Below are positions 20,938 through 32,624 of a stretch of DNA of 64,000 nt, one piece after another; position 1 is the first letter of the stretch; every line of letters begins with the position of its first letter. The DNA is from Simmondsia chinensis (taxonomy: Eukaryota; Streptophyta; Magnoliopsida; Caryophyllales; Simmondsiaceae): positions 11,912,637-11,976,636 of the forward strand of contig JAGTTD010000003.1 of NCBI GenBank assembly GCA_018398585.1, given 5' to 3'. The notes beneath the pieces are model-generated. The model did not search any database. It saw only the letters and a program-made list of their open reading frames with translations, and was not told the DNA's origin. Position numbers and translations under genes: made by a program.

Positions 20938-22200
20938 ATACCTATCCCTTAAGAACATTCTTGCCCTCAAGAATGAAATGAAGGAAATTAGGTCTTGATA
21001 AAGTTCAATTCCTCCCATGTAGCATTCTTATGCTCCAGGTTTGCTTACTGAATGAGCACTTCCTCTTTGCTTCTATCCTGTTGCTTCATAGTACGAGAGC
21101 CCAAAATAGCTATAGGTTCTTGCAAGAGCATTCCATTGTTAGAAGCTGCTAGTGGTACTGCAGAACTTGTCATGCCATCTGCTACATGCTTCTTCGGGGA
21201 GAGACATGTGAAATACTGGATGCCCACATGAATCTGGAGGTAATTCTAACCTGTAAGCCATAGTTCCTAGCCTCTCCAACGCATTGTAAGGACCAAAGTA
21301 TCCACACAAAGCTTGACATTCTTGCGAACTACTACAGAAGACTACCTGTATGGTTGCAACTTCAAGTAAACCTGGTCACCAACAGCAAAAGTCTTGTCAA
21401 TTCTTTTCCTATCAGCAAAAAACTTCATCCTTTATTGAGCTAATTGCAAGTTGTCCTTAACCTATTGTACTAACTGTCTCCTTTGCTCTAGTAATTCATT
21501 AACTTCTTTTACTGTAGATATAGCTCCTTGAAGTCCCATTGGTGAAGGTGGATCGTAACCATAGAGTGCTTTGAAAGGAGTTATTCCCAAAGCTGAATAA
21601 GCGTGTTTGTTGTACCAATAGTCGTCCAATGATAGCCACCTGTGCCACTGCTTGGGATGGGAAAATGTCATGCCCCTTAAATATTATTCAACACATTGAT
21701 TAACCCTTTTTGTCTGACCATCCGTTTAAGGATGGTAGGATGAGCTCAAAGCGAGAGTGGAACCAAGCAATAGGAACAATTCACTCCAGAAATTGCTGTA
21801 AACAGTCCACTAGATCAGAAATGATGGATTGAAAAAGTCCATGAAGCTTATAGATGTGGTCAAAGAATAATTTTGCAAGTCTTTCAGCTAAAATTGGATG
21901 ATTGAGGGCAATAAAGTGTCCAAACTTGGTGAAACAATCCACCACAACCCAAATGATCTCCTTTCTCTCAGATTTAGGCAAGCCTTTTATGAAGTCCATG
22001 CTGATGTGTTGCCAAGCCCTCTCCAGAATAGGCAAGGGCTGAAGTAGCCCTTGGTAAGGCACATGATCACTCTTTGTTTGTTGACACACCTCACATACTT
22101 GCACACATTCCACCACATTCTTTTTCATGCATGTCCAATGAAAGTATTGCCTCAACCTCTGATAAGTGGCTTCAATTCTAGAATGTCCTTCTTATGCTGA
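20938..22200 (-). pseudogene. F integrase with chromodomain
   Basis: The core reads CVQVCEVCQQTKSDHVPYQG, WQHISMDFIKGLPKSERKE, IIWVVVDCFTKFGHFIAL (22155-21781), then WYNKHAYSALGITPFKALYG and DPPSPMG (21671-21462). The chromodomain is visible at about 21125-20960: EPIAILGSR, then VLIQ, a stop where Trp is expected, then NATWEELNFIKT and FPSFHS. This pattern (PIAIL...VLIQW...ATWE...FPSF) is diagnostic for plant chromoviruses. Several stops are present. Confidence 0.88.
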
Positions 22201-23000
22201 AGCATGGAAAGCTAGAATAACTTGCCTTCTGAGATCTATTTCAGACCTAATGTAAACCTTTCCCTTGACTCTTATAACACCATTGCTGACAGTCACACAA
22301 GAACCTTCAATTGCTAAATGCTTAACACTAAAGGCTGTAATACAGTCCTGAGCAAAGTAGTCTCCTTCATATGATTTCTACACTTCCTCCATCCCAGATG
22401 GCAAAGCTAACAAAATGGCATGAGAAGCTGTAGAATTCCCCTTTTCTTGTCTCCTAGACGGTGCATCAGCTATAAGATTCTCCCTTTCGCTTCTGTATTT
22501 AATCGAGTAATCCAATCCTTACATCTTCATGAGCCCCTTGCGCTGCACTCTAGTACTGATCTTCTGCTCAAGTAAGTACTTGAGGCTCTGATGATCAGTT
22601 TTGATGATGACGTGATGTCCTTCAAGGTAGTGTCTCCATTTCTGAACTACCAACAAGATTGCGAGATATTCCTTCTCATAAATGGACAAGCTCAAATTCC
22701 TTGGACTTAGAGTGTGGCTAAGATAAGCCACAAGTCTACCACATTTAGAGAGAACTGCTCCTACCCCCTTGCTACTAGCATCAGTTTCTAAGATGAATGG
22801 CACGTTGAAATCAGGCATTGCTAACACAGGAGCTGAACACATAGCTGACTTTAGGTGCTTGAATGCTTCTTGTGCTGCTTCAATCCACACAAATGCATCT
22901 TTCTTGAGAAGGTCTGTTAATGGCTTAGCTACCATACATATTCAGAGACAAACTTTTAGTAATAACTAGTCAAACCCAAGAAATCCCTCAGTTGTTTGAG
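22201..23000 (-). pseudogene. F RNase H and spacer to integrase
   Basis: The block 22935-22519 reads KPLTDLLKKDAFVW, FILETDASSKGVGAVLSKCG, YLSHTLSPRNLSLSIYEKEY and VIIKTDHQSLKYLLEQK. Catalytic TDAS is intact. A broken spacer follows towards the integrase finger. Confidence 0.88.
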
Positions 23001-23905
23001 TGAAATAGGTGTTGGCCAGTCCTTCATTGCTTAATTCTTTGATAAATCAGTGGCCACTACCTCACTTGATATGATATAGCCCAAATATTCAACTTGAGAT
23101 CGAGCAAAAGAACACTTAGAAAGTTTAGCATACAGCTTATGCTGTCTCATAGTCTTAAACACTTGCCCCAGATGCACCACATGAGAATCCAAGGTAGGAC
23201 TATACACCAAAATGTCATCAAAGAACACAAGAATGAACTTCCTCAAGAAGGGCTTGAATATTGCATTCATTAAAGCTTGAAAAGTGGCTAGAGCATTGAT
23301 CCAAAGGGCATAACCACAAATTCATAATGACCATGGTGGGTTCTAAATGCAGTCTTGTGAATGTCCTGATCTAATACTCGAATATGATAATAACCCTACC
23401 TTAGGTCCAACTTGGAGAAGTAATGAGAACCATGTAATTCATCTAAAAGATCATCAGTGATGGTAATTGGGAATTTGTCTTTGACTGTGAGAGAATTAAG
23501 TTGCTTGTAATCAATACACATTCAAGAGGTCCCATCCTTCTTCTTAACCAATATTTTAGGTGAGGCAAAAGGATTGTGGTTATGTCTAATGAAATTTGTC
23601 TTCAAAAGCTCCTCTACTTGCCTCTTAATGTCACTTTTTTGAGAATGAGGATACTTGTAAAGTAAGAGGTTTACTGGATTTGAGTCTGATTTCAAAGGAA
23701 TAGCATGGTCTAGCAATCTCTTGGGAGGAAGGATAGTTGGTTGCTCAAAAATGTCTTTTTCGTCTTGAATGAGTTTGTCAATTAAGGGATTCGAATTCAC
23801 CTGAGTTCCCATAGGCTTTGTTTCAATGGAAAATAGCTGGCCAATCCATTGATAGGCCCCTTTCTTGATCACTCTTTCTAGTTGTTTGCTCTTCATCATC
23901 TGCAA
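23001..23905 (-). pseudogene. F reverse transcriptase
   Basis: The N side at 23905-23522 has IFEQPTILPPKRLLDHAIPL and FASPKILVKKKDGTS. The palm block at 23270-23031 has FLRKFILVFFDDILVYSPTL, with the FFDD catalytic pair intact, and AKLSKCSFARSQVEYLGYII. The middle, with the LDLR..YHQI segment, is broken by frame changes. Confidence 0.88.
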
Positions 23906-24494
23906 CTGCCCTTACTCTATAATTCCCTGCAATTTAATACTTTGGCCATTTCTTTCAAAAGTAACTGATAACCGAGCAAAATCAAACACAATGGGACTAA
24001 TTGTTTTCATCCAATCCATTCTAAGAACCATGTCGCATCCGCCCAGCCTCAGAACTTTGAAATCATACACAAAACTATGTCTCTGCATCAGCTAACTGAC
24101 TGCTTGTATTTTGTCTGCATCAATATGGAATTTTAGCAACTATTACTACCAAAGGGCTAGTCTTGATCATCTCATGCCCCATTGTTCTTGCAATCTTTGG
24201 ATCCACAAAGCTATACATGTTACCACTATCAATTAAGATTAATAGAGGCTTGTGACCAACTTCTCCCTTGATCCTGATTGTATTGTGTGAGCCACTCCTA
24301 GTCAAGGCCTTAATAGAAATTTCCATCTCATCATCATCAGACTCCACAGCCAACTCCTGCCCTTGAGCACTAGGACTTGCTTCACCCTCTGGATCCTCTA
24401 ATTCTTCTTCAGTATCAGCTTGAGTGACAGCCATGAGAAACTTCGGGTTGCACTTGTGACCAAAGAAATATTTCTGATTGCACTTAAAGCACAA
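23906..24494 (-). pseudogene. F protease and zinc knuckle
   Basis: The zinc knuckle MCFKCNQKYFFGHKC leads into an acidic linker, then IKALTRSGSHNTIRIKGEVG and LLILIDSGNMYSFVD with catalytic DSG. The C-terminal GGCDMVLRMDW-like part is readable around 24000-24060 after a frame change. Confidence 0.85.
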
Positions 24495-25420
24495 ATTCTA
24501 AGCCTTTTTCTCCTCTAAACTCAAAGGCTTATTGTTTACTGGAGCAACTGTTTGCAAAGGAGCTACAGCTTGTCCACTCTTGAAACGTTGCCCCTCTGGT
24601 GCAGCCAAAACTGTGTTCTCAAACAGCCTTACCTTGAAGTAAGCCTAAGACAATGTGGAAGGTTTAATGCTTCAATAAGATTCTTGATTTTTTGTTTTAG
24701 TGCATTGATAAAGCATGAAACTTAATAAGCTTCATTGGTTCCCGAATTTACTGCCATCATTCTAGCTTTTGAGTTCTCAAATTGTGTCATGTAGTCTTTA
24801 ACTGATGTTTGACACCTTGTTAAATTGTCCACCACATCACCAAGATCTTCATCTCTATATATCTCATATAATTTATCCACAAATTCAGAACAAGTGATTG
24901 AAGGTTTGCTGTGAATCAAACTGTAGAACCACACCTCCTAATCTTCATGAAGACACACTGCAGCTAACTCCACCTTCTTTGCCTCAGCTATGTGATAGAA
25001 GCAAAAGTATCTTTCGTATCTTTTAATCCATGACTGAGGTTGTATTCCATTAAACAGCTCAATTTCCACCTGAGGCAGCCTAAATCCATTATTTTTTGCC
25101 ACAATCATTCCATCTCTACTATCACCAGACACTTGAAGCAGTGAAAGATCTGGTGGCCTAGCGTGCTGACTAGTAGCTGATAAAACTCCAGCCCCCGCGG
25201 GTAGACTTTGCCTATTAAACTGCTCTTGCAATCCATTGATTTGCTGTTGTAATTGTTGAGATTGCTGCTCTAACTTCCGATTTAGAGTTTGTTTTTGAGA
25301 TTGCTGCATTGCTGTCAGCATCTTTTGCGTCTATCGTCTTAATTGCTCAAACAGATCAGCTTGATTATCTTTAGCATTAGCAGCAGCATTAGCTATGGTA
25401 TTCGCTCCATCAGCCATTAC
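24495..25420 (-). pseudogene. F gag
   Basis: A Gln-rich coiled coil (QKQTLNRKLEQQSQQLQQQI) leads into NGFRLPQVEIELFNGIQPQS and YERYFCFYHIAEAKKVELAA (25321-24938), then the capsid part CSEFVDKLYEIYRDEDLGDV and VKDYMTQFENSKARMM (24934-24722). Same gag family as A and I. Broken by stops. Confidence 0.85.
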
Positions 25421-25563
25421 AGAACAATTAGATACACTAACTGCAAGCTCTAAGAATTTGATTAAATGCAATCTGATCAGATGAGCTTGAACTAATTAAG
25501 CTTGACCTAATGCTATTGCAATTAAATTGAATGCAATTCAACTAGATCAGTAGCAATTTCTCA

Positions 25564-25578
25564 AGCTCTGACACCAAT
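25564..25578 (-). promoter_or_regulatory. F primer-binding site (initiator tRNA-Met, one mismatch)
   Basis: The minus strand reads ATTGGTGTCAGAGCT beside the 5' LTR. TGGTATCAGAGC is expected. Confidence 0.82.
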
Positions 25579-25980
25579 TGTTATGATTCAAGATCAATCT
25601 TGAATCATAACCTAAGAAAGAGAATAAGAGATGAGTAAGAAATGGGATTAAGGTGAGAATTAGAGAGAATAGAGGTGAGAAGTAGAGAGAATTAGGGTTG
25701 AGAAAGATGAATTAGATCTTTATCATTCAATAAATCTTATTACACGAAGAATCTAGCTATTTATACTAATGTTAGCTAAATCAAGATAGAAAGCACTTGG
25801 ACTAACTAAAGCAACTGACTTAATTAGCTTAAGCCGCCAAAACTAGCTAAAACATCAACTACCACTAAACACCCTTCTCGCTAAAACACATTCAAACTAT
25901 TTGCAAGAATTAAAGCCTTTATTCGAAGCATACAACCCAAAAATAGAATAAATTGATCAAAATCAGCCTTGATCGTGACA
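25579..25980 (-). repeat. F 5' LTR
   Basis: 402 bp, TGTTATGATTCAAG to GATCGTGACA. The minus strand has TATAAATA at 25758-25765. Its terminal 30 bases hold an internal inverted pair (TGATTCAAGAT / ATCTTGAATCA). Confidence 0.88.
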
Positions 25981-26520
25981 TGGGCATTCTATGACATTTC
26001 CTAGTCCAGCACTAAAGTTGGTCCTTGATCCATCAAAGAACAATTTCTAAGATACTAGTTCCACTGTTAGGAGTCATTTTGGCTTATTATCTTAGCCAAT
26101 TTGAATGTTTTGGTGGTTTGCAACGAAGTCTGCTAGGGCTTGCCCCTTTACTGACTTTTATGAGACATAAACCAACTCAAATTAAAGCAGAGCTAAGCTC
26201 TGCTTGTTCAATCTTCCTCTCAAAAATGGTTTATCTAGCATATACTTAAGGACATCTGTTTGGGCAACCACGTGTATAGTGAACGCTAAGAAATAATGTC
26301 AGAATTTTGTAGATGCACAGAACAAAGATAGACACAATTTTTCAATTGAAAAATATTTTATTTCACACTCATTTAAACAATGGTTAAGGTAGAACACAGC
26401 TTGTTCAAAACCTTGCTCATTGTCCTTTATAAGTAAACAACTAATAGATTCCTCAGAAGTAGAGACATAAATCTTTAAAGGCTTGCCCTGCTTTGCTGGA
26501 CTAAGTACTCATGGCCTAGT
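25981..26520 (-). pseudogene. T1 RNase H, N-terminal side
   Basis: T1 resumes after F. The minus strand carries the RT-RNase H connection and the first half of the Tat RNase H. The second half is at 18720-18246. It is degraded, without a long frame. Confidence 0.7.
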
Positions 26521-27357
26521 CATGTATTCTTTGATGGCCTCGAACGTAGCCTGATGCGGCTCCTCCCACCTTAAGTCCTTCTCATACTTGAGTCTCAACA
26601 ATGGAAAGAAGACTTTGGTATTTCCTGCGACATTTGGGATGAAACGCCTTAAGAAATTAACCTGCCCCAAGAAGCATTGAAGCTCCTTTTTATTTGAAGG
26701 CAACGTGGCCACCTAGATGGCTTTGGTCTTATTGACATCCACCTCAATGCTCCTTCGATGTACCAGAAAGCCTAGAAAGTTTCCAGCTCGTACGCTAAAA
26801 GTGCATTTTAGTGGATTCATCTTTAAGTTGTAGGCTCTATTCCTAAGAAACACACCCCTTAAGTTATCCAAGTGTTTAACGTGGGATTTTGATTTGACAA
26901 CAATGTCATCTATATAGACATCCATGGTCTTTCCAATGAGGTCATGAAAAATCATGTTCATGGCTCTTTGATAGGTGGTGCCAGCATTCTTAAAACCAAA
27001 AGGCATGGCCACCCATTCAAACGTCCCTGTTAACCTAGGACATCTAAATGCGGTCTTGTTGTTATCCTCCGAAGCTATAATAACTTTGTAATTGCCGTAG
27101 TAGCCATCCATGAAGGACAAAACCTGATGCCTCAAGGCTGAGTCAATGAGCACATCAACAATAGGCATTGGGTACTCATCCTTTGGGGTAGCTGCATTTA
27201 GATCTTTAAAATTAATACATACCCTGATTTTGCCATTCTTATTGATGATAGGGACAATATTAGCTGACCATTTAACATACTTGGCACTTTTGATGAATTT
27301 TGCTTTTAGAAGTCTTTCAATTTCTTCCTTAACTAAGCCAATGACTTCTTGGGACAT
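26509..27357 (-). pseudogene. T1 reverse transcriptase
   Basis: A 214-residue open block (27357-26713) reads KEEIERLLKAKFIKSAKYVK, KNGKIRVCINFKDLNAATPK, DEYPMPIVDVLIDSALRHQV, LSFMDGYYGNYKVI, AMPFGFKNAGTTYQRAMNMI and MDVYIDDIVVKS, with the catalytic YIDD box intact. After a stop, ELQCFLGQVNFLRRFIPNV follows (26712-26509), the RT connection. This palm is typical of the Tat lineage. It is the best preserved RT in the window. Confidence 0.92.
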
Positions 27358-27845
27358 GCTTATTTGGCCCTAAATGATGGGCTTTAAGCTTGGCTCGGAA
27401 GGAAGCCTATGCTAAACCACTTATTTGTCTAGACCAGGCATTTTATGTCGGTCCTACGCGAAGCAATCCTTAGCAAAGTCAAGTACAGCTCTCTCTGCTC
27501 CTCGAAAAGCAGAGTGCTCAGATATGTAGGCCTTGGGTCTTCTTTTGAATCTGAATTCACCTCAAGGAGGGGGTCTGGGACTTCCGCCCTCAGATCCTCC
27601 ATTTGGCTGGTGCTACTCTTAAATTAGAGAGCTCCAACTCCTTTTCTTGTGCTGCATGGACTTAAAAACCATGAAATGGCTATTCAGTTCAGAGCTGATC
27701 CTCAGTATGCCCAGCCATGAGCTTCACTAATGCTAAGGAAATGGCCTCTTGGGCCATTACTGGGAGGTCTTGGTGCCTCTGCATTGGGATTCTGGAGTGC
27801 TCTAGAAGTCCCCTTAATAAAAAAAGGGCCTTCATATGTCCCCAG
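27358..27845 (-). pseudogene. T1 protease-RT linker, cut by G
   Basis: This corresponds to the T2 segment 37592-37860. Stops are frequent. The only recognisable feature is its collinearity with T2. It ends at CCCAG (27841-27845), the target duplication of G (CCTAG at 33165-33169). Confidence 0.65.
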
Positions 27846-29050
27846 TGTTGGGAAAAAGTGTAACTTTTGTTGAAAAAATAAGCTTTGATACCGATTGTTG
27901 GGTTCACGATTTTTCAACTGTGGTCACAACAAGCGATACCTATTAGAGCATTTAAAGTAGGAGACTCTTCTCTCTACCTAAGCCCCTTATCAGAGAGTCA
28001 CTCTTCGTGACACCTTACTTGCAAGAGTTCCCTGGAAAATGTTTATCTCTATAAACCCTTTGTCCTATGCCCTAATACCAGTTGTTGGGACGAATTGAAA
28101 AAAATTCTCCCTAATTTTATAAAGTTTACGCAGCAAAACGGGTTTAGAATTCATAATTCTAAACCTAGGGTTGATTTAAAATTCCTAATTTTAAATATAC
28201 ATATTTAAATTCATAATTTAAATCTACAGATCTAAATTCTTAATTTAGCTCTACAGGCCTTTTACTCTAATACATTCATAACCATACATAAACTTAAGCA
28301 GGCATAATAACGAATACCATAAATGAATAGAAAAGTGAAAACTAAAAGTGAAGAAAAGAAAACATACTTGGATTTGCTCGAAATAAAGAAAACTAGAAAA
28401 ATTATAATAATATTAAAAATCAAGATCCTGTGATCTTCGACGTAATAACCTCGAGCTGCCCGGAGGGTGGGTTCCAAAAAATATTAAACTGAGGAAAGAA
28501 AAATTTAAACGGAAATTTTTCTCTTCAATTAGGTCTCGAAACAATTTCCAGAAACCCAAAAATTCAATTTCAATTGAATGCCAAACCTCTTGAATAGGTA
28601 CCCCTATTTATAGTAGGTTATCTGAGCGAAAAATAACCAAAATTTCGATACGGTATTCGCTTGTTAAACCCAGAAAAATTAAACAAAATGCGCCGTTTAG
28701 ATGTAAAAGCCAAACAAAACGCTGCGTTTCACTGACGTACAAAATACGCGTCTTTTCCCTTTGTATTGGGTGCCATGTGGCGGGTTGTGATTGGCCAGCC
28801 CATGCGCATGCGGATCGCCAGGAAGGACGTGTCGTGCACTGGTTTGTCCGTTTGCGTGCTCCTGTGCTACGATTTCCTCTTTTTTTTTTGTTTCCCACAT
28901 GTAAACATTCATCTTACTAATTTTAATTTTCAAAATTGCTTTGTTTTATTATTTTCAACTTTATTCATCTCATGAATAAGGTTTAGCAAAATTAAATTTA
29001 CTCATCTCATGAATAAATTAATTCATCTCATGAATTCTATAATATTTTAC
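27846..29050 (-). repeat. G left LTR portion (3' LTR)
   Basis: It aligns with H 39194 to about 40320. Two internal primer-site-like junctions (27881-27902 and 28069-28090) and a hairpin series (28140-28255) lie inside it. A T run is at 28880-28889. At about 29050 it jumps to sequence just inside the H LTR, deleting roughly 1 kb. Confidence 0.78.
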
Positions 29051-30040
29051 CGATGACAAAGTCCATGCTCACCCCTTTTAAGTTTGAACCAAAGGTCTAC
29101 AGAGCCTAACCCTTTGTGAGCTCAATTACTCTATTGTGAAGTCAGTAATATAATACTGCTTGACTTTCCTCCCACTAATGGCTCCTACTCCAAGGGTAAA
29201 GTCATGCCCGGGCGTCGAATGTCTGGCATATATATTTGACTGGAAGTCTTAAAACAATATGCCCAACTGGAACCAGCTCGTTACTTTGAAAGATCAGTAT
29301 ATAATCTCTAGTCCTTCTTAAGTACTAGAGAAAATGTTTCATTGCCACCTAGTGCATTGGACCCGAGTTAGACTGACCCCTGCTTACTATACCACAACAT
29401 AGCAAACATATGGTCTTGTGCACAACATGGCACACATGAGGCTCCCACTGCCAAAGCATATGGAATATTCCTCAACTGTTCTTCCTCTTGAGGTGCCATA
29501 GAACACTGCTTTAAAGAGAAAAAGGGACTCAATGCCTAGAAGGTAAAAAAAACCTTTCTCAGAGTCCTCCATGCAATACCTTGACAACATTTTGTCAATA
29601 TAAGTTGCTAGCGAAGACCCAACATCTTACTCTAACGACCTCACAGAAGCTTAATCTTAAGGGTAGAGCTGGCTTCTCCTATATCCTTCATATTGAGCTA
29701 TCACGAAAACCAAGTCTTTACAGCCAATGACACCCCCACATCGTTCCTAATGAGTAGTATATTGTTGATATACAATACCAAGAAAGTCACTACTTTCTCT
29801 TAATGTCGTTTATACATGCATGGTTCGTTCAACCAATTGCTCAAAACTATAAGACTTAATTGCTTCATTGTGGCTAAAAGGATCAGATTCAATGTCATAG
29901 TCAACCACTAAGGCTCCTGCTATGGACCTGTCAGGTGTTCTGACAGTCCTCCCACCACGCCTAAGCTCTTGTGTACCCGGAACATTCTCATTCCTATCAG
30001 TAGGTGCATCCAATGCATCTACTATGTCTTGAGTTGTGTC
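29051..30040 (-). pseudogene. G copia RT C-terminus and RNase H remnant
   Basis: The minus strand has RTVRTPDRSIAGALVVDY and DPFSHNEAIK (30013-29810), the segment just before RT. It is joined after about 20 residues to FLVLYINNILLI, the strand normally carrying YVDD. Then come GEASSTLKIKLL and, at 29590-29387, NIPYALAVGASC-like sequence, the pre-RNase H region. About the first half of RT is absent, and the same junction exists in H. Confidence 0.75.
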
Positions 30041-30410
30041 TAACTGTTCAGAATTAGTGTCTTTTTCTTTTAATTCTTATAATATTATTTTGTTTTTGCT
30101 TTTATAGTTTACTTGTAAAATCCTTCTCTAAGTATTTTACATTGTTCATATACAAAATAAATTTTGATCAAAAAACAACATGAATAAACCATAAACACAA
30201 GTTACTTAGTAAATAAACAATTTATTTCTCGTAATAAAAAGTTCACGATCAAAATCAACTAAATAACAGTTATCCTTTAAATAAACCCCATAAATCAAAT
30301 TTCTGTCCAATGCAGGTACAAATCAATAAGAATTTTTAAGAAGCAAAAATCAAACTCTAACACTAAAATCTAAGCTATTGCTTTCTACTACTAAGACTGC
30401 TACTCTTATA
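30041..30410 (-). other. G segment where integrase is missing
   Basis: AT-rich, non-coding. Its left end matches H around 42370-42440 and its right part matches H 43065-43250, so the integrase region present in H was deleted in G. Confidence 0.6.
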
Positions 30411-30930
30411 CCGCCTTCAATTGTTAGGTACAGCTCCCATCATGTAGTCTCTTGGTTGGCGTGAGCCCTTGTAACATATTACAGGCATGGTCAGTTGAAC
30501 CTGAGACCACACACCAGGAATCTAGTAGACTCTCAACTACACGAGACTCAAATCAGTGAGATATCAACATACCTTCCCTAGATGGCTTAGTAGTCTTTGC
30601 AGAAAGAGTAGCCATGTACTTTGCGCAGTTTCTCTTCCAGTGGCCCATCTTTCCACAAAAAACTTTCCTTTTCCTGGCCATTTGTTAGGATTAGTCGCTA
30701 CCCTAGCAACCTTGCTTTTGCCTTTCTTTCCAGTCAGTCCCTTGATGAGCTTGCTCCCACTAGCCCTTGATACCTAGGTCAAGTTGACACTCCCCTTAGC
30801 TCGCATAACACCCTCTGCTACCTGTAGCTCGTTCATCATCTTAGGCAATGAATAATCCTTATAATTCATTACATAGTTGAACCTAAACTGAGTAAAAGAG
30901 CTGGACAGAGAGCTGAGGATGATGTCCTGC
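30411..30930 (-). pseudogene. G zinc knuckle and protease remnant
   Basis: In the minus strand FCGKMGHWKRNC is a copia zinc knuckle lacking its first Cys, followed by KYMATLSAKTT. Further on, WCVVSGSTDHACNMLQG corresponds to the copia protease active site DSGSTDH, with the catalytic Asp replaced by Val. Confidence 0.75.
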
Positions 30931-31397
30931 TAAGGCTGACTATCAATCTTAGCACCTAGAATCACCAACTTAGACAAGCATGCCATCATTTTCATGACGT
31001 GCTCTTGAATTGGCGACCCTTTCGACATCGTCATGTTCAAGAGCTTCCTCATCAACTCTTGCCTAGCTGCCCTACCTTGACCACCAAACATTTCCTTTAA
31101 ATGTTTGATCATCTCAGCTACTGTTTCCATCTCAAGTATCTGATGCTTGAGTACATTAGTCACTGGGGCCAAAATGCAGTATTTGGCTAACTCATTAGCC
31201 TTATTCCAGTGTTCATAATGCTCTTTAATAGTAGCTATAGAATTATTAGCGGGCACCGTAGGTCGAGCTTTAATGAGAACAAACTTATGACCCTCTTGTA
31301 TTAGTACTATGTCTAGGTTCATTTTCAAGGTGAAGTAATTCCATCCAGTTAAGGCTTTATCTTTCAGAATTGTGTGAAGTGCACTAGGTGCAGCCAT
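30930..31397 (-). pseudogene. G copia gag
   Basis: A 155-residue open frame: LTGWNYFTLKMNLDIVLIQE, EHYEHWNKANELAKYCIL, MIKHLKEMFGGQGRAARQEL, RKLLNMTMSKGSPIQEHVMK. This is the copia gag capsid (UBN2-type). The frame is undamaged for its length but ends before the zinc knuckle. H retains only the first ~20 residues of this domain. Confidence 0.88.
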
Positions 31398-31979
31398 TTC
31401 AAAAACTGTAAATGCAAATAAATGTGTAACTATCTTGTAAGAGTCATTTATAATGCAGTGATATGTATTCTTTCATTTTAGCATACATAATAAGTCAAGT
31501 ATCCACAAAACTATACTATCATGCATACAATGATGACCCAAACACACCACTCCTTACTCCCTGGCAGTAAGGTCATACGAAGCTAGTTTGGGTGAGAACT
31601 ATTCTCAATTAACATGTTTTCTTGTAACTCTTACTAAACATGATTAACTCACCACTTTACCTTAGTCTCTACCATAACACAACAGAGCTCCGCGAGGTGG
31701 CTAATGCATCATGCTAGTCAAGTGCAAACCATTACCTAAACCTCCATACAAATACACGTAATACTCCATGGTAGCATGGTCGCATCGCTTTTTTGCACTT
31801 TGGTTTATCCCAATAAAAGTCTAACCCTATAATCTGTAAACTGACATCCTCCGCAGGGAGGTTTATCGATCTAGTGTACTGCTACACTGGTAATGGAGAC
31901 CAAGAGGTTACAAAAATTGAACCCTCGCTCCCACTTGATTTTTAAAGCTAGTGGGTTTTAATTAACTTGCATTTACAAC
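31398..31979 (-). other. G leader upstream of gag, no gene
   Basis: Non-coding sequence that matches H 43745-44300 closely. I see no ORF in it. Confidence 0.65.
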
Positions 31980-32610
31980 TAGGATTATCTCATAATCCCC
32001 TTTAGAATTTCATTCTAAAAGTTAATCATAATTAACTAATTAATTTATTTAAAATATTATTGTTTTACAATATAGATTATCTCATAATCTAACTTTCAAA
32101 TCTCATTCTAAATTTATTCAATAAAATTAATTAATTAATTTTAATTAGAAAAAGTACCATAATATTATTTAGATTATCTAATAATCTACTTTTAGAATCC
32201 CATTCTAAAACTAAATCAATTAATAGAAATTAATTTTTATTAAAACAGTACCACAAATTAAGATTATCCATAATCTATTTTTAGAATCTAATTCTAAAAT
32301 TAAATTAGTTAATAAAAATTAATTTCATTTAAAACTAGTAACGTCTTAGAACTTAGACTATCCTATAGTCTTATTTAGAATCTCATTCTAAAATTAAATA
32401 AGCTTAGACTATCAAATAGTCCTGTTTAGAATCTTATTCTAAAATGACAAAAGCTTAATAAAGTTAACTTTTATTTTAAAACAATAACGATTTAGACTAT
32501 CTCATAGTCTATTTTAGAATCTTATTCTAAAATAACTTTTATTTAAAATAATACTGATTCACAACTTAGATTATCTTATAATCTAATTTAGAATCTCAAT
32601 TTAAAAGGAA
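31980..32610 (-). repeat. G leader: array of paired short hairpins
   Basis: About eight units of two adjacent inverted repeats. Type 1 is a 7-bp stem with a 3-base loop: AGATTAT/ATAATCT, AGACTAT/ATAGTCT or GGATTAT/ATAATCC. Type 2 is TTTTAGAAT/ATTCTAAAA. Type 1 hairpins lie near 31983, 32077, 32169, 32262, 32357, 32405, 32501 and 32567. Paired substitutions keep the stems. The same array is in H (44325-44870). Confidence 0.82.
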
Positions 32611-32624
32611 ATTAATTAGTAACA

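Larger units (their letters stand above)
18726..25980 (-). mobile_element. F: Reina-like chromovirus, decayed, with nested solo LTR
   Basis: TSD TGGGC (18721-18725, 25981-25985) inside T1 RNase H. LTRs lie at 18726-20937 (containing D2) and 25579-25980. Minus-strand order: gag, protease, RT, RNase H, finger, integrase and chromodomain. A primer site with one mismatch is at 25564-25578. The 3' LTR start reads TT instead of TG. All coding blocks carry stops. Confidence 0.88.

Noticed and set aside
31980..32610. CRISPR-like or satellite array
   Set aside because: Repeats are short inverted repeats with variable spacing and degenerate spacers, inside a copia leader of a plant genome.
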